A stretch of 32,479 nucleotides of DNA from an uncultured Eubacteriales bacterium. GTDB lineage: Bacteria; Bacillota; Clostridia; Monoglobales; Monoglobaceae. Position 1 is the stretch's first letter. Each line of letters starts with the position of its first letter. This document shows, piece by piece, positions 16,762 to 24,043 of this stretch. Under the pieces are notes generated by a model, which worked only from the letters and a program-made list of their open reading frames with translations, had not been told where the DNA came from and did no database searches. The stretch is from contig CAJKEB010000017.1 in assembly GCA_905198865.1 (NCBI GenBank), positions 1-32,479 of the forward strand, given 5' to 3'. The translations under genes and the position numbers were made by a program.

Positions 16762-16790
16762 ATAATAACATATTTGGCACGAAATTGCAA
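16762..16790 (-). promoter_or_regulatory. Predicted promoter of the SLH protein gene with a long leader
   Basis: Minus strand: TTGCAA (16785-16790), a 17-bp spacer and TATTAT (16762-16767) preceded by TGT. Transcription from about 16755 would give a leader of about 170 nt before AAGGAGG and the ATG. I found no clear riboswitch fold in it. Confidence 0.6.
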
Positions 16791-16822
16791 TACCTTTATT
16801 TAAAAAATATCCCATTTGAGAC

Positions 16823-16858
16823 ACCAAATCCCGGACTGAAAACAATCCGGGATTTGGT
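16823..16858 (-). terminator. Probable terminator of glgP
   Basis: A perfect 13-bp inverted repeat, ACCAAATCCCGGA (16823-16835) and TCCGGGATTTGGT (16846-16858). The U-tract is not immediate on the minus strand (it comes about 14 nt later), so termination may be incomplete. Confidence 0.7.
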
Positions 16859-16905
16859 ATATTTTATAAATAATCGAGTTTCTTCCTATAATATATACAA
16901 CATAA

Positions 16906-19437
16906 TTATTTTAAGTGCCAGATTTCTCTGTTGTAGTCCTCAATAGTTCTGTCACTGCTGAAGAAGCCTGCCTTTGCTGTATTGATAACCGCTTTCTTTG
17001 TCCATGCGTCGGGATCGTTTCTGTACAGTCTGTTTGCTGTATGACACGCGCTGATATACGACTCAAAGTCAGCGAGGAGCAGATACGGGTCTGCAAAGCT
17101 GTTTCCGCTTTGAACCAGCGATCTGTAAATGTCATAGAACATATTATGGTCGCCGTCTGAGAAGGTGCCGTCGATAAGAGTATCAACAATACTCTTTATA
17201 CCCATATTTGTAGCATAAAGCTCAGGGCTCGGCGAGCGGTTTGTTGAGTAGAGGCCGAGAACCTCGTCTGACGACAGACCGAAGATGAAGATATTATCGT
17301 CGCCGACCTGCTGTCTTATCTCAACGTTTGCGCCGTCCATTGTACCCATTGTCAGCGCGCCGTTGAGCATCAGCTTCATGTTTCCTGTACCCGAAGCCTC
17401 TTTGCTGGCTGTTGAAATCTGCTCACTCAGGTTTGCGGCAGCAACTATTCTTTCGGCAATGGATACGTTGTAGTTCTCAATGAACACTACCTTAAGTATA
17501 TCCTTGGTTCTTGGGTCGTTGTTTACAACCTTTGCCACATTATTGATAAACTTGATTATAAGCTTTGCCATGTGATAGCCCGGAGCAGCCTTTGCGCCGA
17601 AGATAAATGTCTCAGGCATCATGTTTGCCGTTTCGGGGCTGTCTATGATTGACTTATATCTGTACACAATATGGAACGCCTTGAGAAGCTGTCTCTTGTA
17701 CTCATGCAGTCTCTTTATCTGTACATCGAACAATGAATCCGGGTCAACCTTGATATCGTTATGCTCTAAGATATACTTTGCTAAATTTTCCTTATTGTCA
17801 CGCTTAATCTTTGCGAACTTCTCTCTGAAAGCCTTGTCTTCAGCAAACGGAAGCAGGTTTTCAAGCTGTCTGTAATCCTTTACCCAGCCATCGCCTATCG
17901 ACTCGCAGATGAGGTTTGAAAGCTCAGGATTTGCCTTATACAGCCATCTTCTGAAGGTGACGCCGTTTGTCATGTTTTTGAACTTATACGGATAGATGCT
18001 GTAGTAATCCTTAAACGTCTCCTTTTTGAGGATTTCAGTATGGAGCGCAGCAACACCGTTTACGCTGTGACAAGCCGTGAGACACAGGTTTGCCATGCTC
18101 ACCTGACCGTCGTTATGGATAACAGACATATACTCAATCTTGCCGAAGTCGCCGGGGAAGCGGTCATTCAGTTCCTCTCTCTGGCGTCTGTCAATCTCAT
18201 GGATAATCTGACCGAGACGCGGAAGAAGCGAATCAACCATTTCCATCGGCCATTTCTCAAGCGCTTCGCAGAGGATAGTGTGGTTTGTATACGCGAAGGT
18301 TTTGCCGACTATATTCCACGCATCGTCCCACGACATGCCTTCTTCGTCCATGAGAATACGCATAAGCTCCGGAATAGCGATTGTCGGATGCGTATCATTG
18401 ATATGAATCTGGACATAGTCAGGAATGTCAAACAAAGACAAGTGTTTCTGCTTATGCTTTGAAATAATCCACTGGATTGTAGCCGATACAAAGAAATACT
18501 GCTGCTTAAGTCTCAGCAGCTTGCCTTCATAGTGGTTATCCTCAGGATAGAGAACCTTTGATATAACCTCGGCAAGGTTACGGTTCTCATTAGCCTTTGC
18601 ATATGCGCCGCGGTTGAACTCAGCCATGTTAATAACCTCAGGCGAACATGCTTTCCAAAGTCTGAGCGTATTAACAGTATCGGTGTCAAAGCCTGTAATC
18701 GGCATATCATACGGCTCAGCGATAACCGTGTTATAGTCTACGTGCTCAAACTTTAATCTGCCGTCCTCCCACTTCTCGATGATACGGCCGTTAAAGTGAA
18801 CCTCCTTAGTGTCCTCGGGTCTTGCTATATCCCAAACGTTACCGCTCTGGAGCCACGGATCGGGCATCTCAATCTGGTAACCGTCAACTATCTTCTGCTT
18901 GAACAAGCCGTATTCATATCTGATACCGCAGCCGTAAGCCGGAAGCTCAAGGTTTGTAAGCGAATCAAGGAAGCAGGCTGCAAGACGACCCAGACCGCCG
19001 TTGCCGAGACCTGCGTCCGTCTCAACTTCTTCAATATTATCAAGGTCAAAGCCAAGCTCTTTGATAGCCTGTCTGTAAACCTCTGTTTCCATTATATTCA
19101 TAAGGTTGTTGCCCATGGCACGACCCATCAGGAATTCAAATGACAAATAATAAAGCTCCTTCTGAGGTTTCTTATCAACCTTTTCCTGATAGCTCACCCA
19201 TTTCTCCATGATTTCGTCACGGATTGTCAGGGCTGCGGCTCTGTAAATCTCAAGATCAACCGCTTTTGCCAGAGACTTACCGAAATAACGCTTTACCTTG
19301 CCGGTGATTTCGGACTTGATGAATTCCTTCTTCTTATCAAATTCAGCCGTGCCGGGTTTGAGCGATTTGTGATACATTACAGCCTCTTCTGCTTTGTTTG
19401 CTGCCGTTTTCTTAGAAGCAACTTCTCTGTTTTCCAT
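16906..19437 (-). CDS. glgP: Glycogen/maltodextrin phosphorylase (GT35)
   Basis: Cytoplasmic PLP enzyme that releases glucose-1-phosphate from alpha-1,4-glucan ends. Seen in the sequence: LSFEFLMGRAMGNNLMN, ETDAGLGNGGLGRLAACFLDS, QIHINDTHPTIAIPELMR, the KRLHEYKRQLL phosphate-site motif, and the PLP site EASGTGNMKLMLNGALTMGT with the Schiff-base Lys near residue 686. The length of 843 residues is typical. AAGGAGG is well placed before the ATG. It appears to be a single-gene unit with its own promoter (19522-19550) and terminator. No glycogen synthesis genes are adjacent, so a role in storage or imported maltodextrin cannot be separated. Confidence 0.97.
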   Translation of the reverse strand: MENREVASKKTAANKAEEAVMYHKSLKPGTAEFDKKKEFIKSEITGKVKRYFGKSLAKAVDLEIYRAAALTIRDEIMEKWVSYQEKVDKKPQKELYYLSFEFLMGRAMGNNLMNIMETEVYRQAIKELGFDLDNIEEVETDAGLGNGGLGRLAACFLDSLTNLELPAYGCGIRYEYGLFKQKIVDGYQIEMPDPWLQSGNVWDIARPEDTKEVHFNGRIIEKWEDGRLKFEHVDYNTVIAEPYDMPITGFDTDTVNTLRLWKACSPEVINMAEFNRGAYAKANENRNLAEVISKVLYPEDNHYEGKLLRLKQQYFFVSATIQWIISKHKQKHLSLFDIPDYVQIHINDTHPTIAIPELMRILMDEEGMSWDDAWNIVGKTFAYTNHTILCEALEKWPMEMVDSLLPRLGQIIHEIDRRQREELNDRFPGDFGKIEYMSVIHNDGQVSMANLCLTACHSVNGVAALHTEILKKETFKDYYSIYPYKFKNMTNGVTFRRWLYKANPELSNLICESIGDGWVKDYRQLENLLPFAEDKAFREKFAKIKRDNKENLAKYILEHNDIKVDPDSLFDVQIKRLHEYKRQLLKAFHIVYRYKSIIDSPETANMMPETFIFGAKAAPGYHMAKLIIKFINNVAKVVNNDPRTKDILKVVFIENYNVSIAERIVAAANLSEQISTASKEASGTGNMKLMLNGALTMGTMDGANVEIRQQVGDDNIFIFGLSSDEVLGLYSTNRSPSPELYATNMGIKSIVDTLIDGTFSDGDHNMFYDIYRSLVQSGNSFADPYLLLADFESYISACHTANRLYRNDPDAWTKKAVINTAKAGFFSSDRTIEDYNREIWHLK

Positions 19438-19521
19438 TTTATTTCCTCCTTACGCGTTTTGTGTCGCACTATTACATCTTATTTTATAAATAAAGAATCA
19501 GCACAAAAACACTGCCGTTTT

Positions 19522-19550
19522 ATTTTACAGCATTTCACATGTTTTATCAA
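19522..19550 (-). promoter_or_regulatory. Predicted promoter of glgP
   Basis: Minus strand: TTGATA (19545-19550), a 17-bp spacer and TAAAAT (19522-19527), each one mismatch from consensus. The leader is about 78 nt. Confidence 0.7.
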
Positions 19551-19610
19551 GCAATTTTCTGTTAAAAAAATGTAACACTGCGATTTAATCGACGTTTTTA
19601 TCGTAATTGT

Positions 19611-21161
19611 TTATTTTTCTCCCTTAAATTCAATACTGAACCGGTCAAAATCGGCGCATATCCGCTTTCCGGTTCCCCCATTATTTGCAAACACACCGGT
19701 CAGAGTTCCGGTATGCCGCTTTCTGTCCTCCGGCACACCCTCATCGCACAGGAAGGTACACGGCTCGGCTGTGCCGGTCAGGACATATTCTTTTCCGTCC
19801 GGGCTGAACATAAATTCCCGCTTTTGCCCGTCGGTGCGAACCTTAAGATAAACCGGAACGCCTTCGGGTATTTCGGACTCTGCGATAAGCTCCTCGCCTC
19901 TGTTTCTGTTAATCACAAGCTCAAGGAGCTTTCTGCCGGATTTTCTGGTTATATTATACCGTATATATGTAGCTGTGCTGTAATAGCAAGTAAGACCGGC
20001 TCTGCAATTCTCCTCAGGCTCGAATTCAACCTTTGTTTCCGCGGTAAAGCGGAACTCACTCTCGCGGTGAAGCAGCGTGTTTTTTGCTCCGAGCGAATCC
20101 AGGTTATCATCGCCCGTCCAAATTCTCAGGTTAGACTTGCGCTCATTATTCACCGAAAGAGCCGAATAGTCCGGGTTTCGCACGAACTCCCATTCAAGAC
20201 CGAGCGTATCCGAGTCAAAATCGTCAAAAAAGAAATTTTTTATCTCACCGCTGACCGCAAGCTCAGGTCCGGTCTGTGTTTCGGAAGGACCGTTGCCCTG
20301 ATTAATCAAAAACCAGCCATCGTCCGTCCATGTCACCGGATCCATAGAGGTTTCTCTGCCCAGCGTGGTGTAGTTGCCGCCGTTGCGTCTGCCGCACAGG
20401 TAGTACGCCCACCAATCTCCGTTTGCGTCCTCGACCAGCTTGCCGTGACCGGCTCTTTGGATAGGCTTTTCCGGGTCGGTCTGGCGCATGACGGGATTGT
20501 ACGGACACTCCTCATATTCGCCGAAAAGCTCGGTGCTTCTTGCCACATTTATACCGTGACCGTAGCCGGTTCCGCCCTCTGCGACTATTGCGTAGTAGTA
20601 GCCGTCCTTTTTCATTATATGCGGACCTTCGGAACAGCGTTCGCCCGTTCCTGCCCAAGCCACACGCGGCTGCGAAATGATTTCGGTAAAGTCATCGCTC
20701 AGCTCGCGAACCGTAGCCGCCTTTGCGGTAATCATATACTTTCTTCCGTCATCGTCAACAAAAAGAGACGGGTCAATGGAATCGGCATCAAGCCAGACAG
20801 GCTTTGAATACGGTCCCTCAGGGGTTTTGGATTTCATCAGAATCTGCTGCCGTGCGGCGTAGCCCTCTTCACCCGGATTGTCGTTTAATCGCATAGTCGC
20901 CACAACATAGAACTCGTTGTTATAATAAAATATGTCGGGCGCCCATATGCCGTGCGAATCTCTTATACCCGATAAATCCAGATAATCGGATTCGGTCACC
21001 GCATGACCGATGATTTCCCAATGAATCATGTCCCTGGAATGTGAAATCGGAATACACGGAAAATACTGAAACGATGAATTCACCATATAGTAATCTTCGC
21101 CTACGCGTATAACCGACGGATCCGGGAAAAATCCTCTTTGAACCGGATTATTATATATCAT
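19611..21161 (-). CDS. GH43 family glycosidase (beta-xylosidase / alpha-L-arabinofuranosidase type)
   Basis: Predicted inverting glycosidase with a five-blade propeller. The catalytic triad is visible: general base Asp14 (FFPDPSVI), pKa modulator Asp130 (DSIDPSLFV) and general acid Glu178 (CSEGPHIM). The propeller covers about residues 1-300; residues about 310-512 form a beta-sandwich domain of the kind common in xylosidase-type GH43. There is no signal peptide, so it acts in the cytoplasm on imported oligosaccharides. GGAGGTAGT precedes the ATG and a promoter lies at 21215-21243. It is a solitary gene; no transporter lies next to it. Xylosidase versus arabinofuranosidase cannot be settled from sequence alone. 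Confidence 0.92.
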   Translation of the reverse strand: MIYNNPVQRGFFPDPSVIRVGEDYYMVNSSFQYFPCIPISHSRDMIHWEIIGHAVTESDYLDLSGIRDSHGIWAPDIFYYNNEFYVVATMRLNDNPGEEGYAARQQILMKSKTPEGPYSKPVWLDADSIDPSLFVDDDGRKYMITAKAATVRELSDDFTEIISQPRVAWAGTGERCSEGPHIMKKDGYYYAIVAEGGTGYGHGINVARSTELFGEYEECPYNPVMRQTDPEKPIQRAGHGKLVEDANGDWWAYYLCGRRNGGNYTTLGRETSMDPVTWTDDGWFLINQGNGPSETQTGPELAVSGEIKNFFFDDFDSDTLGLEWEFVRNPDYSALSVNNERKSNLRIWTGDDNLDSLGAKNTLLHRESEFRFTAETKVEFEPEENCRAGLTCYYSTATYIRYNITRKSGRKLLELVINRNRGEELIAESEIPEGVPVYLKVRTDGQKREFMFSPDGKEYVLTGTAEPCTFLCDEGVPEDRKRHTGTLTGVFANNGGTGKRICADFDRFSIEFKGEK

Positions 21162-21214
21162 ACTACCTCCGAGCTTTGGAATTTTATTTCTGTATTTTAA
21201 TCATTTTGCAAATC

Positions 21215-21243
21215 ATTTTAACACATATTGGATATGTATGCAA
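21215..21243 (-). promoter_or_regulatory. Predicted GH43 promoter with a palindrome in its spacer
   Basis: Minus strand: TTGCAT (21238-21243), a 17-bp spacer and TAAAAT (21215-21220) preceded by TGT. Most of the spacer is an inverted repeat, ACATAT-TGG-ATATGT (21223-21237), a candidate repressor operator. Confidence 0.6.
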
Positions 21244-21304
21244 GATAATAATAACCAAAATAAGGAAACTATATTCAATTTCTTTTTCGCAAATTACTTA
21301 TTCT

Positions 21305-21351
21305 ACAGAAACAAATAAGGGCTGCCGCAGATATAAATTGCAGCAACCCTT
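21305..21351 (-). terminator. Imperfect hairpin, possible terminator
   Basis: AAGGG (21317-21321) pairs with CCCTT (21347-21351), extended inward by TGC/GCA and GCA/TGC with two mismatches. U-rich sequence (TTATTTGTTT) follows on the minus strand. It could stop transcripts running on from ptsI, or be part of the repeat cluster. A 14-bp direct repeat, GATATAAATTGCAG, occurs at 21330 and 21359. Confidence 0.4.
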
Positions 21352-21360
21352 GTTTTGTGA

Positions 21361-21540
21361 TATAAATTGCAGTTTGACGAGGAATTCGCCCACCCAATTG
21401 CGCTCGCCGCCTCCGCCCCGAGCGCTCGATCGTGTCTCCCTACAGGAGACGCGATTTAGGGGATTTCATCCCCTAACACCCCTGACTTCGGGGTCTTAGG
21501 GGCAGCGCCCCTAATAACGGCTTCCCCGGAGGGGAAGATG
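21361..21540. repeat. Cluster of five consecutive hairpins
   Basis: Hairpins lie end to end: GTCTCC...GGAGAC (21434-21450), TTAGGGGAT-TTC-ATCCCCTAA (21456-21476), ACCCC...GGGGT (21478-21494), TTAGGGGC-AGC-GCCCCTAA (21496-21514) and CTTCCCC-GGA-GGGGAAG (21521-21537). Before them, 21361-21390 reverse-matches the element at 63-89. GC content is well above that of neighbours. No believable gene is present in the 748 bp between GH43 and ptsI. Confidence 0.8.
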
Positions 21541-21559
21541 TTACCCGCCCGGGTCTGGC

Positions 21560-21760
21560 TGTGACCGGACTTGCGGAGCAAGTTCGTATGCACCATATCA
21601 AGCGATTTTTCCGTAGCTAGTAAAGTCAATAACACGCCTAAGATGTGTTGTGAAAAGCGGAACTGGGCTAGGCTATGACCGGACTTACGTAGCAAGTGCG
21701 TATTCAGTAACTATGCGTTGTTGCCATAGTTTCTAAAGTCAATAACACATTAAATCACCT
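21560..21760 (+). repeat. 88-bp family repeat, two units
   Basis: Unit starts at 21560 (TGTGACCG, hairpin ACTTGC-GGA-GCAAGT) and 21674 (TATGACCG, hairpin ACTTAC-GTA-GCAAGT with one mismatch). Both carry TAAAGTCAATAACAC. A 26-bp insertion containing GCGGAACTGGGCTAGGC separates them; that piece recurs in reverse at the right edge of the window (from 32455). Confidence 0.85.
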
Positions 21761-21847
21761 TCGGCGAGGGGGCTGCGCACCTATCGTGGTGGCAAGCCGC
21801 CCTACCGCAGTTTGCATTACCTCATTTTGCTAATGCGGTATAATACC

Positions 21848-21874
21848 GTAGGGGCGGATACTATCCGCCCCTAC
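21848..21874. repeat. Perfect 27-bp palindrome of the GTAGGGGCGG family
   Basis: GTAGGGGCGGATA (21848-21860), one C, then TATCCGCCCCTAC (21862-21874): 13-bp perfect arms. It follows 35 bp after the ptsI stop on the minus strand but has no U-tract, so it is listed as a repeat rather than a terminator. Confidence 0.8.
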
Positions 21875-21909
21875 AGTGTAAATGTCATGCGTTAATTGTA
21901 TGTCTGTTA

Positions 21910-23619
21910 TTACTTCTTATGTCTGAGCAATACCTCTCTGACCTCTTGCTCGGTCGCACACGCCAGCGCCTCCTCAGCCGCCTTGTCTGCCTCCGCCTTT
22001 GTCCACTGCGAAATTGTTCTGCGCGCAGACAAAACCGAAGTCGGACTCACGCTGTATTCGTTCAGTCCGAACGAAATGAGTAAGGGCGCCATAAGCGGGT
22101 CAGCCGCCGCTTCACCGCACATTCCTACCATAATTCCCTCGGCAGCACCGCACTCGATTACACGCTTTATGCTGCGGATTACCGCAGGGTTATATGCCGA
22201 ATACAGGTACGAAACCTTTGCATTTCCTCTGTCAACCGCCATGGTATAGCCGGTCAAGTCGTTTGTGCCGATGCTGAAAAAGTCAGCCTCCTTGGCAAGC
22301 AAATCCGCAGCGACAGCCGCCGCAGGCGTTTCAATCATTACTCCGACGGCAATGTCCTTGTTATAAGCAATCCCCTCTTTATCAAGGTCGGTCATGATTG
22401 ACTTAACCATTGCCTTGACCGTTCTGATTTCATCGACGCAGGTGACAAGCGGAACCATAATCCTTATATCGCCAAAGGCGCTCGCCCTCAGCAAAGCGCG
22501 AAGCTGTGTGCTGTAGAACTCACGGTTGTTAACGCAATATCTGACCGCTCTGAATCCGAGGAAGGGGTTATCCTCCTTTTCAAGATTCATATACGGTATA
22601 TCCTTATCACCGCCAACATCAAGCGTGCGGATAATAACCGGCTTGCCTTTCATGGTCATTGCCACTTTCTTATACGCCTCAAACTGTTCGTCCTCGTCCG
22701 GCGCCTCCGGACTGTCCATGTACAAAAACTCGGTTCTGAACAAGCCCACGCCTTCGCCGTCGCAGTCGATAACTGCACCGCAATCGCCCGGCTTGCCTAT
22801 ATTACATACAAGCTCGACCTCTCTTCCGTCTGCGGTCTTGGTCGGCTTGCCTATAAATTTAAGGAGTTCCTTCTTCTCATCGTCATATTTCTTTTTGAGT
22901 ATTTCATATTCCTCAATCTGCTCTGTTTCAGGGTCAGAAATGACATTTCCGCCTGTGCCGTCAACAATGACCTGCTGTCCATCCTGAAGCTCACCGGTCA
23001 CACCGCTCACGCTGAGGACTGCCGGGATTTCAAGCGCACGGGCTAAAATCGCAGAATGTGAAGTACGGCCTCCTACCTCTGTGATAATACCGACAACATT
23101 TTCCTTTTTTATTCCGGCGGTCATTGACGGAGTGAGGTCGTTTGCCACAATAACGCTGCCTGCCGGCAGACTGCTTATGTCTACCTCCTCAACATTACGC
23201 AGGATTTTGATTAAACGGGTCTTTATATCCCTGATGTCCGTTGCACGCTGTTTGGTAAGCTCGTCATCCGTGCTTTCAAAAATCATGGCGAACATATCAA
23301 AGACCTCTTGAGCGGCCGCCTCCGAGGTCATACCCTCGCCTATCTTGCCCTTGACCTCGTCGGTCATTGCGGGGTCGCTTATCATTAAGACATGACCCAT
23401 CAATATTTCGGACTCCTTTTCGCCTACGCTGTCACGCATAGCGTCCGCCATAGCAGTTGTCTTTTCGGTGAACTCACGAACTGCGTCTTCAAATCGCTTT
23501 GTTTCTTCCCCGACCGTAAGATGTGAACATGACTCATAGCTTAAATCCTGTTCTTTAATCAGGACTGCTTTTCCTATACCAACTCCGTCAGAGCCTGCAA
23601 TACCTTTAAAATTTGACAT
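21910..23619 (-). CDS. ptsI: PTS enzyme I (phosphoenolpyruvate-protein phosphotransferase)
   Basis: First energy-coupling step of all PTS sugars: takes phosphate from PEP onto a histidine and passes it to HPr. The phosphorylated residue is His188 in GGRTSHSAILAR. The C-terminal PEP-binding barrel shows GVGLFRTEFLYMD, RTLDVGGDKDIPYM, SIGTNDLTGYTMAVDR and the catalytic Cys in GMCGEAAADP. I use the ATG at 23619 (MSNFKGI, 569 residues), with GGTGAG just upstream, rather than a GTG four codons earlier. It is the last gene of the fru operon, 74 bp after ptsH. Confidence 0.97.
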   Translation of the reverse strand: MSNFKGIAGSDGVGIGKAVLIKEQDLSYESCSHLTVGEETKRFEDAVREFTEKTTAMADAMRDSVGEKESEILMGHVLMISDPAMTDEVKGKIGEGMTSEAAAQEVFDMFAMIFESTDDELTKQRATDIRDIKTRLIKILRNVEEVDISSLPAGSVIVANDLTPSMTAGIKKENVVGIITEVGGRTSHSAILARALEIPAVLSVSGVTGELQDGQQVIVDGTGGNVISDPETEQIEEYEILKKKYDDEKKELLKFIGKPTKTADGREVELVCNIGKPGDCGAVIDCDGEGVGLFRTEFLYMDSPEAPDEDEQFEAYKKVAMTMKGKPVIIRTLDVGGDKDIPYMNLEKEDNPFLGFRAVRYCVNNREFYSTQLRALLRASAFGDIRIMVPLVTCVDEIRTVKAMVKSIMTDLDKEGIAYNKDIAVGVMIETPAAAVAADLLAKEADFFSIGTNDLTGYTMAVDRGNAKVSYLYSAYNPAVIRSIKRVIECGAAEGIMVGMCGEAAADPLMAPLLISFGLNEYSVSPTSVLSARRTISQWTKAEADKAAEEALACATEQEVREVLLRHKK

Positions 23620-23693
23620 TATTCTCACCACACTTTAATATGGGGCTTTTTGCCCTTTTTGATTACATATTATTCCGGATATAATCTCCGAAA

Positions 23694-23945
23694 TTATGCC
23701 TGCACAAGCTCAACAGCCTTCTGAAGCGCCGCTTCCTCATCTGAGCCGCTGCAGCTGATTTCAATCTCGCTGCCGCACTTAATGCAGGCGGCAATAACGT
23801 TCATGATACTCTTTCCGTTGTAGTCTTTGCCGTTAAAAGCAATGTTTACATCAGACTCAAACTTTGACATCTCCTTTGTGAATATGCCGGCAGGTCTCAT
23901 ATGCAGTCCCTCCGGGTTTGTAACGTTTACTTTCTTTGATACCAT
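23694..23945 (-). CDS. ptsH: Phosphocarrier protein HPr
   Basis: Carries phosphate from enzyme I to sugar-specific IIA domains and, in Firmicutes, serves in catabolite control when phosphorylated on Ser46. Using the ATG at 23945 (AAGGAG 8 nt upstream) the active site falls exactly at His15 (GLHMRPAG) and the regulatory serine exactly at Ser46 (GKSIMNV), which supports this start over an upstream GTG. It has 83 residues. Asn49 stands where Gly is common. Presence of Ser46 implies an HPr kinase elsewhere in the genome. Confidence 0.97.
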   Translation of the reverse strand: MVSKKVNVTNPEGLHMRPAGIFTKEMSKFESDVNIAFNGKDYNGKSIMNVIAACIKCGSEIEISCSGSDEEAALQKAVELVQA

Positions 23946-24043
23946 GATCAACACTCCTTCATAAATAATTTTATTTTGTCTAATTTTTTGAATTTTAATT
24001 TACTATTGTGTTTACTTAAAAAGCATTACCGAAATATATATTT

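Noticed and set aside
19713..20807. 364-codon plus-strand reading frame opposite the GH43 gene
   Set aside because: It lies fully inside a well-supported GH43 gene, has no ribosome site or recognisable domain, and its content (Arg/Leu/Val/Ala-rich) is typical of antisense shadow frames.
21456..21695. 79-codon minus-strand frame with repeated LRKSGHS words
   Set aside because: The internal repetition comes from two 88-bp DNA repeat units and the hairpin cluster, not from a protein.
23637..23660. GGGC-TTTTT-GCCC with T-run between ptsH and ptsI
   Set aside because: The stem is only 4-5 bp and the T-run is on the plus strand, where no gene needs termination.
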